64,000 bases of DNA from Cladorhizidae sp. MBARI D1340-BT2 (GCA_028752905.1 JAQNBH010000252.1:620001-684000), one strand, 5' to 3'; counted from the stretch's first letter, positions 1 through 10,238 are shown. Notes: generated from the letters alone by a model not told the origin. Numbers and translations are program-made.

Positions 1-480
1 TCTCTTGATACCAAACATCCGTATATTCTGAATACATAGAATCACAAGATAGGTTTCTCTGTGTTCTCTATCTTGATGCTAAACAGGTTAGCTTCATAGA
101 TTCTCCACACTTCACTGTATAAACTTGATATACAGCTATTAAGATAGGTCTCTCCCTATGCTCTCTGTTGATATCAAACATCCATAATATTCTGCACACT
201 TCACTGTAATGGACTTGATATGATTCGAATGATAGGTTTCATTATGTGTTCTCTATCTTGATATTTGCCCTAATTTGGTCTATATGTTTCTCATTTCCCC
301 CCCAAAAATCTTGTTATTTTGCCGTAAAGCTCATAACTTTTCTACACTTTACCCAAAAAAGATAATTTTATATCACCGGATAGCCCTTCTAATTATCTGT
401 CTTTTGTACGTGCCAAAATTTTGAGTACTCTAAGTATTAGCAAGTTATGGTGATTTGAAGTGGTAAGGTTTGCGATCTTT
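1..480 (+). repeat. Partial satellite unit at left window edge
   Basis: This is the last 480 bp of a unit, entering at the start of the second B half-repeat (cttgataccaaacatcc at position 4) and running through the third subrepeat and most of the single-copy segment to the anchor at 481. It carries the same variants as units 1-3, except aatac where the others read gcatac near position 30. The truncation comes from the window and is not biological. Confidence 0.95.
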
Positions 481-532
481 CCTGGCGTTTTCCAGTTGCC
501 AAAGCGGTGGCCTGCCAGTGAAAAACCACTAC
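481..532. other. GC-richer patch with nested short dyads
   Basis: The most GC-rich part of the unit, present in every copy. It contains overlapping short inverted repeats: tggc/gcca (483-486 with 498-501), tggc-ct-gcca (508-517), agtg/cact (517-520 with 527-530) and gtgg/ccac (507-510 with 526-529). The stems are only 4 bp, so folding is weak and this is descriptive only. Variation among units is nearly limited to ttttccag versus ttttacag and one ttccaattgcc at about 50413, although this was judged by eye. Confidence 0.4.
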
Positions 533-640
533 ATTTATTGATAATCTGTTGACTTGTTGCAGATAAGGGCCTTCTCTATCAGTTGACAAAATCTGGGACT
601 TTGGTCTTGTTAATTAGGGCAGTTATGAATTGTACTCTTA

Positions 641-735
641 CTTGATGCTAAACATGTTAGCTTCGTAGATTATCCACACTTCACTGAATAGACTTGATGT
701 ATAGCTATTAAGATAGGACTCTCTAAGTGCTCTCT
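641..735 (+). repeat. Half-repeat A1 (95 bp) of subrepeat 1
   Basis: Begins cttgatgctaaac and ends before the next cttgatacc. Contains the near-palindrome gctaaacatgttagc, then ttcgtagattatcc, the shared core cacttcactg, and gaatagacttgatgtatag. It aligns with A2 and A3. Its private differences (tcgtagattatcc, against tcatagattctcc in the others) allow A1 to be followed through deletion units such as the one at 16127. Confidence 0.85.
646..660. other. Near-palindrome GCTAAACATGTTAGC in A1
   Basis: Removing one of the three A residues leaves a perfect 14-bp palindrome (gctaacatgttagc). The motif occurs at the same relative place in A1 and A2 of each unit, giving two copies per unit about 174 bp apart. 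It could be a protein-binding dyad, but no known site is matched. In the 735-bp unit the crossover falls in this motif plus three following bases. Confidence 0.5.
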
Positions 736-814
736 CTTGATACCAAACATCCATATATTCTGCACACTTCACTGTAATGGACTTGCAAGATAGGTATCTC
801 TCAGTGTTCTCTAT
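736..814 (+). repeat. Half-repeat B1 (79 bp) of subrepeat 1
   Basis: Begins cttgataccaaacatcc. Contains atatattctgcaca, the cacttcactg core and gtaatggacttgcaag, and ends in a CT-rich run before cttgag. Two length variants arise here: a 1-bp loss (gtatggac in place of gtaatggac) and an 11-bp loss removing atccatatatt. Together they produce the 896-bp units. Confidence 0.85.
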
Positions 815-908
815 CTTGAGCTAAACATGTTAGCTTCATAGATTCTCCACACTTCACTGAATAGACTTGATATATAGCTCTAAAGGTAGGCCTCTCTCTG
901 TTCTCTCT
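815..908 (+). repeat. Half-repeat A2 (94 bp) of subrepeat 2
   Basis: Begins cttgagctaaac, one base shorter than the cttgatgctaaac of A1 and A3. It carries the second near-palindrome, the cacttcactg core, gaatagacttgatatatag and a private tail ctctaaaggtaggcc. Its first half is almost identical to A3 over 31 bp, the tract in which the 165-bp deletions recombined. Confidence 0.85.
820..834. other. Near-palindrome GCTAAACATGTTAGC in A2
   Basis: Second copy per unit, identical to the one at 646-660. Three of the four 743-bp units carry C to T here (gctaaatatgttagc at 7009, 8661 and 13012). The corresponding A3 copy (985-999) is broken by a T to G change. Confidence 0.5.
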
Positions 909-978
909 CTTGATACCAAACATCCGTATATTCTGCATACATAGAATCACAAGATAGGTTTCTCTATGTGTTCTCTAT
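909..978 (+). repeat. Half-repeat B2 (70 bp) of subrepeat 2, degenerate
   Basis: Begins cttgataccaaacatccg and is the shortest and most diverged half-repeat. The cacttcactg core is replaced by tacatagaatcac, after which it rejoins the family pattern at aagataggtttctct. This looks like an internal deletion or rearrangement of a B half that was fixed before the 908-bp unit amplified, because every full-length copy has it. Confidence 0.8.
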
Positions 979-1073
979 CTTGATGCTAAACAGGTTAGCT
1001 TCATAGATTCTCCACACTTCACTGTATAAACTTGATATACAGCTATTAAGATAGGTCTCTCCCTGTGCTCTCT
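979..1073 (+). repeat. Half-repeat A3 (95 bp) of subrepeat 3
   Basis: Begins cttgatgctaaacagg, where the near-palindrome is broken by T to G (gctaaacaggttagc). The core is followed by tataaacttgatata and then either cag (haplotype X) or tag (haplotype Y). This position is linked to a second haplotype marker in B3. A recurrent variant in other units reads ctctacac in place of ctccacac. Confidence 0.85.
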
Positions 1074-1163
1074 GTTGATATCAAACATCCATAATATTCT
1101 GCAAACTTCACTGTAATGGACTTGATATGATTCGAATGATAGGTTTCATTATGTGTTCTCTAT
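1074..1163 (+). repeat. Half-repeat B3 (90 bp) of subrepeat 3
   Basis: Begins gttgatatcaaacatcc. It carries ataatattctgca followed by cacttc (haplotype X) or aacttc (haplotype Y), then gtaatggacttgatatgattcgaatg, and ends in ttctctat. It is longer than B1 because of the inserted atatgattcgaatg stretch. Confidence 0.85.
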
Positions 1164-1548
1164 CTTGATATTTGCCCTAATTTGGTCTATATGTTTCTCA
1201 TTTCCCCCCCCAAAATCTTGTTATTTTGCCGTAAAGCTCATAACTTTTCTACACTTTACCCAAAAAAGATAATTTTTATATCACCGGATAGCCCTTCTAA
1301 TTATCTGTCTTTTGTACGTGCCAAAATTTTGAGTACTCTAAGTATTAGCAAGTTATGGTGATTTGAAGTGGTAAGGTTTGCGATCTTTCCTGGCGTTTTC
1401 CAGTTGCCAAAGCGGTGGCCTGCCAGTGAAAAACCACTACATTTATTGATAATCTGTTGACTTGTTGCAGATAAGGGCCTTCTCTATCAGTTGACAAAAT
1501 CTGGGACTTTGGTCTTGTTAATTAGGGCAGTTATGAATTGTACTCTTA
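1164..1548 (+). repeat. Single-copy 385-bp segment of the monomer
   Basis: From cttgatatttgcc to the base before the next cttgatgctaaac. It has no visible internal copy and no visible similarity to the half-repeats beyond the first few bases. Contents in order: a C-tract with an A-tract (1203-1214), the acccaaaaaagataattttta A/T run, a cttttgtacgtgcc stretch, the anchor and GC-richer patch (1389-1440), a gttgac direct repeat flanking ttgcagataagggcc, and attagggcagttatg. No open frame of note and no recognisable RNA gene or promoter. One possibility is that this is the original unique sequence on which the short tandem repeats expanded. Confidence 0.75.
1203..1214 (+). repeat. Length-variable C-tract and A-tract
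   Basis: After tctcattt or tctcatttt each unit has a run of C (five to eight) followed by A (four to six). A T-interrupted form (ttttcctcccaaaa) appears near 22996, 25708, 27523, 30247, 31153, 33877, 34783, 37507 and 63808. An A-interrupted form (ttttcaccccc) appears near 8132 and 12484. It behaves as a fast-changing homopolymer junction and accounts for much of the 907/908/909 length variation. Confidence 0.7.
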
Positions 1549-3204
1549 CTTGATGCTAAACATGTTAGCTTCGTAGATTATCCACACTTCACTGAATAGA
1601 CTTGATGTATAGCTATTAAGATAGGACTCTCTAAGTGCTCTCTCTTGATACCAAACATCCATATATTCTGCACACTTCACTGTAATGGACTTGCAAGATA
1701 GGTATCTCTCAGTGTTCTCTATCTTGAGCTAAACATGTTAGCTTCATAGATTCTCCACACTTCACTGAATAGACTTGATATATAGCTCTAAAGGTAGGCC
1801 TCTCTCTGTTCTCTCTCTTGATACCAAACATCCGTATATTCTGCATACATAGAATCACAAGATAGGTTTCTCTATGTGTTCTCTATCTTGATGCTAAACA
1901 GGTTAGCTTCATAGATTCTCCACACTTCACTGTATAAACTTGATATACAGCTATTAAGATAGGTCTCTCCCTGTGCTCTCTGTTGATATCAAACATCCAT
2001 AATATTCTGCACACTTCACTGTAATGGACTTGATATGATTCGAATGATAGGTTTCATTATGTGTTCTCTATCTTGATATTTGCCCTAATTTGGTCTATAT
2101 GTTTCTCATTTTCCCCCCAAAAATCTTGTTATTTTGCCGTAAAGCTCATAACTTTTCTACACTTTACCCAAAAAAGATAATTTTTATATCACCGGATAGC
2201 CCTTCTAATTATCTGTCTTTTGTATGTGCCAAAATTTTGAGTACTCTAAGTATTAGCAAGTTATGGTGATTTGAAGTGGTAAGGTTTGCGATCTTTCCTG
2301 GCGTTTTCCAGTTGCCAAAGCGGTGGCCTGCCAGTGAAAAACCACTACATTTATTGATAATCTGTTGACTTGTTGCAGATAAGGGCCTTCTCTATCAGTT
2401 GACAAAATCTGGGACTTTGGTCTTGTTAATTAGGGCAGTTATGAATTGTACTCTTACTTGATGCTAAACATGTTAGCTTCGTAGATTATCCACACTTCAC
2501 TGAATAGACTTGATGTATAGCTATTAAGATAGGACTCTCTAAGTGCTCTCTCTTGATACCAAACATCCATATATTCTGCACACTTCACTGTAATGGACTT
2601 GCAAGATAGGTATCTCTCAGTGTTCTCTATCTTGAGCTAAACATGTTAGCTTCATAGATTCTCCACACTTCACTGAATAGACTTGATATACAGCTCTAAA
2701 GGTAGGCCTCTCTCTGTTCTCTCTCTTGATACCAAACATCCGTATATTCTGCATACATAGAATCACAAGATAGGTTTCTCTATGTGTTCTCTATCTTGAT
2801 GCTAAACAGGTTAGCTTCATAGATTCTCCACACTTCACTGTATAAACTTGATATATAGCTATTAAGATAGGTCTCTCCCTGTGCTCTCTGTTGATATCAA
2901 ACATCCATAATATTCTGCAAACTTCACTGTAATGGACTTGATATGATTCGAATGATAGGTTTCATTATGTGTTCTCTATCTTGATATTTGCCCTAATTTG
3001 GTCTATATGTTTCTCATTTTCCCCCCAAAAATCTTGTTATTTTGCCGTAAAGCTCATAACTTTTCTACACTTTACCCAAAAAAGATAATTTTTATATCAC
3101 CGGATAGCCCTTCTAATTATCTGTCTTTTGTATGTGCCAAAATTTTGAGTACTCTAAGTATTAGCAAGTTATGGTGATTTGAAGTGGTAAGGTTTGCGAT
3201 CTTT

Positions 3205-3947
3205 CCTGGCGTTTTCCAGTTGCCAAAGCGGTGGCCTGCCAGTGAAAAACCACTACATTTATTGATAATCTGTTGACTTGTTGCAGATAAGGGCCTTCTC
3301 TATCAGTTGACAAAATCTGGGACTTTGGTCTTGTTAATTAGGGCAGTTATGAATTGTACTCTTACTTGATGCTAAACATGTTAGCTTCGTAGATTATCCA
3401 CACTTCACTGAATAGACTTGATGTATAGCTATTAAGATAGGACTCTCTAAGTGCTCTCTCTTGATACCAAACATCCATATATTCTGCACACTTCACTGTA
3501 ATGGACTTGCAAGATAGGTATCTCTCAGTGTTCTCTATCTTGAGCTAAACATGTTAGCTTCATAGATTCTCCACACTTCACTGTATAAACTTGATATATA
3601 GCTATTAAGATAGGTCTCTCCCTGTGCTCTCTGTTGATATCAAACATCCATAATATTCTGCAAACTTCACTGTAATGGACTTGATATGATTCGAATGATA
3701 GGTTTCATTATGTGTTCTCTATCTTGATATTTGCCCTAATTTGGTCTATATGTTTCTCATTTCCCCCCCAAAAATCTTGTTATTTTGCCGTAAAGCTCAT
3801 AACTTTTCTACACTTTACCCCAAAAAGATCATTTTTATATCACCGGATAGCCCTTCTAATTATCTGTCTTTTGTACGTGCCAAAATTTTGAGTACTCTAA
3901 GTATTAGCAAGTTATGGTGATTTGAAGTGGTAAGGTTTGCGATCTTT
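3205..3947 (+). repeat. 743-bp deletion unit (unit 4)
   Basis: About 165 bp shorter than a full unit. It runs from A2 sequence (gagctaaacatg) straight into A3 sequence (tataaacttgatatatag), so the rest of A2, all of B2 and the start of A3 are missing. The crossover lies in a 31-bp tract common to A2 and A3 (3553-3583). This fits unequal exchange or slippage between subrepeats 2 and 3. It keeps aacatg where the other three 743-bp units have aatatg. Confidence 0.9.
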
Positions 3948-6669
3948 CCTGGCGTTTTCCAGTTGCCAAAGCGGTGGCCTGCCAGTGAAAAACCACTACA
4001 TTTATTGATAATCTGTTGACATGTTGCAGATAAGGGCCTTCTCTATCAGTTGACAAAATCTGGGACTTTGGTCTTGTTAATTAGGGCAGTTATGAATTGT
4101 ACTCTTACTTGATGCTAAACATGTTAGCTTCGTAGATTATCCACACTTCACTGAATAGACTTGATGTATAGCTATTAAGATAGGACTCTCTAAGTGCTCT
4201 CTCTTGATACCAAACATCCATATATTCTGCACACTTCACTGTAATGGACTTGCAAGATAGGTATCTCTCAGTGTTCTCTATCTTGAGCTAAACATGTTAG
4301 CTTCATAGATTCTCCACACTTCACTGAATAGACTTGATATATAGCTCTAAAGGTAGGCCTCTCTCTGTTCTCTCTCTTGATACCAAACATCCGTATATTC
4401 TGCATACATAGAATCACAAGATAGGTTTCTCTATGTGTTCTCTATCTTGATGCTAAACAGGTTAGCTTCATAGATTCTCCACACTTCACTGTATAAACTT
4501 GATATACAGCTATTAAGATAGGTCTCTCCCTGTGCTCTCTGTTGATATCAAACATCCATAATATTCTGCACACTTCACTGTAATGGACTTGATATGATTC
4601 GAATGATAGGTTTCATTATGTGTTCTCTATCTTGATATTTGCCCTAATTTGGTCTATATGTTTCTCATTTTCCCCCCAAAAATCTTGTTATTTTGCCGTA
4701 AAGCTCATAACTTTTCTACACTTTACCCCAAAAAGATAATTTTATATCACCGGATAGCCCTTCTAATTATCTGTCTTTTGTACGTGCCAAAATTTTGAGT
4801 ACTCTAAGTATTAGCAAGTTATGGTGATTTGAAGTGGTAAGGTTTGCGATCTTTCCTGGCGTTTTCCAGTTGCCAAAGCGGTGGCCTGCCAGTGAAAAAC
4901 CACTACATTTATTGATAATCTGTTGACATGTTGCAGATAAGGGCCTTCTCTATCAGTTGACAAAATCTGGGACTTTGGTCTTGTTAATTAGGGCAGTTAT
5001 GAATTGTACTCTTACTTGATGCTAAACATGTTAGCTTCGTAGATTATCCACACTTCACTGAATAGACTTGATGTATAGCTATTAAGATAGGACTCTCTAA
5101 GTGCTCTCTCTTGATACCAAACATCCATATATTCTGCACACTTCACTGTAATGGACTTGCAAGATAGGTATCTCTCAGTGTTCTCTATCTTGAGCTAAAC
5201 ATGTTAGCTTCATAGATTCTCCACACTTCACTGAATAGACTTGATATATAGCTCTAAAGGTAGGCCTCTCTCTGTTCTCTCTCTTGATACCAAACATCCG
5301 TATATTCTGCATACATAGAATCACAAGATAGGTTTCTCTATGTGTTCTCTATCTTGATGCTAAACAGGTTAGCTTCATAGATTCTCCACACTTCACTGTA
5401 TAAACTTGATATATAGCTATTAAGATAGGTCTCTCCCTGTGCTCTCTGTTGATATCAAACATCCATAATATTCTGCAAACTTCACTGTAATGGACTTGAT
5501 ATGATTCGAATGATAGGTTTCATTATGTGTTCTCTATCTTGATATTTGCCCTAATTTGGTCTATATGTTTCTCATTTTCCCCCCAAAAATCTTGTTATTT
5601 TGCCGTAAATCTCATAACTTTTCTACACTTTACCCCAAAAAGATCATTTTTATATCACCGGATAGCCCTTCTAATTATCTGTCTTTTGTACGTACCAAAA
5701 TTTTGAGTACTCTAAGTATTAGCAAGTTATGATGATTTGAAGTGGTAAGGTTTGCGATCTTTCCTGGCGTTTTACAGTTGCCAAAGCGGTGGCCTGCCAG
5801 TGAAAAACCACTACATTTATTGATAATCTGTTGACATGTTGCAGATAAGGGCCTTCTCTATCAGTTGACAAAATCTGGGACTTTGGTCTTGTTAATTAGG
5901 GCAGTTATGAATTGTACTCTTACTTGATGCTAAACATGTTAGCTTCGTAGATTATCCACACTTCACTGAATAGACTTGATGTATAGCTATTAAGATAGGA
6001 CTCTCTAAGTGCTCTCTCTTGATACCAAACATCCATATATTCTGCACACTTCACTGTATGGACTTGCAAGATAGGTATCTCTCAGTGTTCTCTATCTTGA
6101 GCTAAACATGTTAGCTTCATAGATTCTCCACACTTCACTGAATAGACTTGATATATAGCTCTAAAGGTAGGCCTCTCTCTGTTCTCTCTCTTGATACCAA
6201 ACATCCGTATATTCTGCATACATAGAATCACAAGATAGGTTTCTCTATGTGTTCTCTATCTTGATGCTAAACAGGTTAGCTTCATAGATTCTCCACACTT
6301 CACTGTATAAACTTGATATACAGCTATTAAGATAGGTCTCTCCCTGTGCTCTCTGTTGATATCAAACATCCATAATATTCTGCACACTTCACTGTAATGG
6401 ACTTGATATGATTCGAATGATAGGTTTCATTATGTGTTCTCTATCTTGATATTTGCCCTAATTTGGTCTATATGTTTCTCATTTTCCCCCCCAAAATCTT
6501 GTTATTTTGCCGTAAAGCTCATAACTTTTCTACACTTTACCCAAAAAAGATAATTTTTATATCACTGGATAGCCCTTCTAATTATCTATCTTTTGTACGT
6601 GCCAAAATTTTGAGTACTCTAAGTATTAGCAAGTTATGGTGATTTGAAGTGGTAAGGTTTGCGATCTTT

Positions 6670-7412
6670 CCTGGCGTTTTCCAGTTGCCAAAGCGGTGGC
6701 CTGCCAGTGAAAAACCACTACATTTATTGATAATCTGTTGACTTGTTGCAGATAAGGGCCTTCTCTATCAGTTGACAAAATCTGGGACTTTGGTCTTGTT
6801 AATTAGGGCAGTTATGAATTGTACTCTTACTTGATGCTAAACATGTTAGCTTCGTAGATTATCCACACTTCACTGAATAGACTTGATGTATAGCTATTAA
6901 GATAGGACTCTCTAAGTGCTCTCTCTTGATACCAAACATCCATATATTCTGCACACTTCACTGTAATGGACTTGCAAGATAGGTATCTCTCAGTGTTCTC
7001 TATCTTGAGCTAAATATGTTAGCTTCATAGATTCTCCACACTTCACTGTATAAACTTGATATATAGCTATTAAGATAGGTCTCTCCCTGTGCTCTCTGTT
7101 GATATCAAACATCCATAATATTCTGCAAACTTCACTGTAATGGACTTGATATGATTCGAATGATAGGTTTCATTATGTGTTCTCTATCTTGATATTTGCC
7201 CTAATTTGGTCTATATGTTTCTCATTTCCCCCCCAAAAATCTTGTTATTTTGCCGTAAAGCTCATAACTTTTCTACACTTTACCCCAAAAAGATAATTTT
7301 TATATCACCGGATAGCCCTTCTAATTATCTGTCTTTTGTACGTGCCAAAATTTTGAGTACTCTAAGTATTAGCAAGTTATGATGATTTGAAGTGGTAAGG
7401 TTTGCGATCTTT
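6670..7412 (+). repeat. 743-bp deletion unit (unit 8)
   Basis: Same A2/A3 junction as unit 4, in the shared tract 7018-7048, plus C to T in the palindrome (taaatatg at 7011). It ends with the gatgatttg and ttttacag variants. It appears nearly identical to unit 10, 1,652 bp downstream, so units 8-9 and 10 look like a two-unit duplication. Confidence 0.9.
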
Positions 7413-8321
7413 CCTGGCGTTTTACAGTTGCCAAAGCGGTGGCCTGCCAGTGAAAAACCACTACATTTATTGATAATCTGTTGACATGTTGCAGATAAGG
7501 GCCTTCTCTATCAGTTGACAAAATCTGGGACTTTGGTCTTGTTAATTAGGGCAGTTATGAATTGTACTCTTACTTGATGCTAAACATGTTAGCTTCGTAG
7601 ATTATCCACACTTCACTGAATAGACTTGATGTATAGCTATTAAGATAGGACTCTCTAAGTGCTCTCTCTTGATACCAAACATCCATATATTCTGCACACT
7701 TCACTGTAATGGACTTGCAAGATAGGTATCTCTCAGTGTTCTCTATCTTGAGCTAAACATGTTAGCTTCATAGATTCTCCACACTTCACTGAATAGACTT
7801 GATATATAGCTCTAAAGGTAGGCCTCTCTCTGTTCTCTCTCTTGATACCAAACATCCGTATATTCTGCATACATAGAATCACAAGATAGGTTTCTCTATG
7901 TGTTCTCTATCTTGATGCTAAACAGGTTAGCTTCATAGATTCTCCACACTTCACTGTATAAACTTGATATATAGCTATTAAGATAGGTCTCTCCCTGTGC
8001 TCTCTGTTGATATCAAACATCCATAATATTCTGCAAACTTCACTGTAATGGACTTGATATGATTCGAATGATAGGTTTCATTATGTGTTCTCTATCTTGA
8101 TATTTGCACTAATTTGGTCTATATGTTTCTCATTTTCACCCCCAAAAATCTTGTTATTTTGCCGTAAAGCTCATAACTTTTCTACACTTTATCCCAAAAA
8201 GATCATTTTTATATCACCGAATAGCCCTTCTAATTATCTGTCTTTTGTACATGCCAAACTTTTGAGTACTCTAAGTATTAGCAAGTTATGGTGATTTGAA
8301 GTGGTAAGGTTTGCGATCTTT
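7413..8321 (+). repeat. Diverged 909-bp monomer (unit 9)
   Basis: The single-copy segment carries a cluster of changes found elsewhere only in unit 14: tttgcactaatttgg, cattttcaccccc, ctttatcccaaaaag, caccgaatagcc and gtacatgccaaact. They incidentally keep a 69-codon frame open at 8085-8294 (+). This is not annotated as a gene: the frame exists only because this copy lost stops that the other units have, and it has no recognisable domain. Confidence 0.85.
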
Positions 8322-9064
8322 CCTGGCGTTTTCCAGTTGCCAAAGCGGTGGCCTGCCAGTGAAAAACCACTACATTTATTGATAATCTGTTGACTTGTTG
8401 CAGATAAGGGCCTTCTCTATCAGTTGACAAAATCTGGGACTTTGGTCTTGTTAATTAGGGCAGTTATGAATTGTACTCTTACTTGATGCTAAACATGTTA
8501 GCTTCGTAGATTATCCACACTTCACTGAATAGACTTGATGTATAGCTATTAAGATAGGACTCTCTAAGTGCTCTCTCTTGATACCAAACATCCATATATT
8601 CTGCACACTTCACTGTAATGGACTTGCAAGATAGGTATCTCTCAGTGTTCTCTATCTTGAGCTAAATATGTTAGCTTCATAGATTCTCCACACTTCACTG
8701 TATAAACTTGATATATAGCTATTAAGATAGGTCTCTCCCTGTGCTCTCTGTTGATATCAAACATCCATAATATTCTGCAAACTTCACTGTAATGGACTTG
8801 ATATGATTCGAATGATAGGTTTCATTATGTGTTCTCTATCTTGATATTTGCCCTAATTTGGTCTATATGTTTCTCATTTCCCCCCCAAAAATCTTGTTAT
8901 TTTGCCGTAAAGCTCATAACTTTTCTACACTTTACCCCAAAAAGATAATTTTTATATCACCGGATAGCCCTTCTAATTATCTGTCTTTTGTACGTGCCAA
9001 AATTTTGAGTACTCTAAGTATTAGCAAGTTATGATGATTTGAAGTGGTAAGGTTTGCGATCTTT
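8322..9064 (+). repeat. 743-bp deletion unit (unit 10)
   Basis: A2/A3 recombinant with the shared tract at 8670-8700 and gctaaatatg at 8661. It carries gttgacttgttg near 8391, as do all four 743-bp units, which supports a single deletion event followed by copying. Confidence 0.9.
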
Positions 9065-10238
9065 CCTGGCGTTTTACAGTTGCCAAAGCGGTGGCCTGCC
9101 AGTGAAAAACCACTACATTTATTGATAATCTGTTGACATGTTGCAGATAAGGGCCTTCTCTATCAGTTGACAAAATCTGGGACTTTGGTCTTGTTAATTA
9201 GGGCAGTTATGAATTGTACTCTTACTTGATGCTAAACATGTTAGCTTCGTAGATTATCCACACTTCACTGAATAGACTTGATGTATAGCTATTAAGATAG
9301 GACTCTCTAAGTGCTCTCTCTTGATACCAAACATCCATATATTCTGCACACTTCACTGTATGGACTTGCAAGATAGGTATCTCTCAGTGTTCTCTATCTT
9401 GAGCTAAACATGTTAGCTTCATAGATTCTCCACACTTCACTGAATAGACTTGATATATAGCTCTAAAGGTAGGCCTCTCTCTGTTCTCTCTCTTGATACC
9501 AAACATCCGTATATTCTGCATACATAGAATCACAAGATAGGTTTCTCTATGTGTTCTCTATCTTGATGCTAAACAGGTTAGCTTCATAGATTCTCCACAC
9601 TTCACTGTATAAACTTGATATACAGCTATTAAGATAGGTCTCTCCCTGTGCTCTCTGTTGATATCAAACATCCATAATATTCTGCACACTTCACTGTAAT
9701 GGACTTGATATGATTCGAATGATAGGTTTCATTATGTGTTCCCTATCTTGATATTTGCCCTAATTTGGTCTATATGTTTCTCATTTTCCCCCCAAAAATC
9801 TTGTTATTTTGCCGTAAAGCTCATAACTTTTCTACACTTTACCCCAAAAAGATCATTTTTATATCACCGGATAGCCCTTCTAATTATCTGTCTTTTGTAC
9901 GTGCCAAAATTTTGAGTACTCTAAGTATTAGCAAGTTATGATGATTTGAAGTGGTAAGGTTTGCGATCTTTCCTGGCGTTTTACAGTTGCCAAAGCGGTG
10001 GCCTGCCAGTGAAAAACCACTACATTTATTGATAATCTGTTGACATGTTGCAGATAAGGGCCTTCTCTATCAGTTGACAAAATCTGGGACTTTGGTCTTG
10101 TTAATTAGGGCAGTTATGAATTGTACTCTTACTTGATGCTAAACATGTTAGCTTCGTAGATTATCCACACTTCACTGAATAGACTTGATGTATAGCTATT
10201 AAGATAGGACTCTCTAAGTGCTCTCTCTTGATACCAAA

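Larger units (their letters stand above)
481..1388 (+). repeat. Reference satellite monomer (unit 1, 908 bp)
   Basis: This unit is used here to define the architecture; every later full-length unit aligns with it end to end. In the anchor phase the order is: 160 bp of single-copy sequence (481-640), three tandem subrepeats (641-814, 815-978, 979-1163) and the rest of the single-copy segment (1164-1388). The subrepeats are clearly related but more diverged from each other than whole units are, so they predate amplification of the 908-bp unit. A hand count of the neighbouring unit (1389-2296) gives about 36.7% G+C, with C exceeding G on this strand. Unit 1 mixes haplotypes: gatatacag of type X at about 1034 with ctgcaaacttc of type Y at about 1100. 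Confidence 0.95.
481..7412 (+). repeat. Array block I: units 1-8
   Basis: Unit starts: 481, 1389, 2297, 3205 (743 bp), 3948, 4855, 5763, 6670 (743 bp). Units 1-3 are nearly identical and share gttgacttgttg about 69 bp after the anchor, where most of the window has gttgacatgttg. Units 2 and 3 also share gtatgtgcc near 2222 and 3130. From unit 5 on, the acatg form dominates. No interruption is visible. Confidence 0.9.

Noticed and set aside
965..1140. CENP-B box-like sequence around gattcgaatgatagg
   Set aside because: It has ttcg followed at the right distance by an A, but the required CGGG end is absent (ggtt), so essential bases are missing on this strand and on the other.
1120..1145. RNA polymerase III B-box or tRNA-like element at gattcgaatga
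   Set aside because: Matches only the ttcga core of the B box; no A box at a suitable distance, no cloverleaf and no clear terminator arrangement.
641..1163. CRISPR array (regularly spaced short repeats)
   Set aside because: The spacing sequences are themselves repeated and related, repeats are diverged 70-95-bp halves rather than uniform 25-40-bp repeats, and no cas gene or leader is present.
481..1388. Hammerhead ribozyme, as found in some amphibian and other satellites
   Set aside because: I did not find the conserved ctgatga and gaaa core arrangement on either strand. A covariance-model search would settle this.
481..1388. rDNA intergenic spacer as the identity of the array
   Set aside because: No 18S, 5.8S, 28S or 5S sequence occurs in 64 kb; a spacer-derived satellite remains possible but nothing in the sequence supports it directly.
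1514..1545. Telomere-like ttaggg in taattagggcag
   Set aside because: A single hexamer per 908-bp unit, never tandem; expected by chance in AT-rich DNA.
8085..8294. 69-codon plus-strand frame, repeated identically at 12436-12645
   Set aside because: It lies in the single-copy segment of two duplicate satellite units, is interrupted in all other copies, and shows no domain or initiation context. The identity reflects unit duplication, not selection on a protein.
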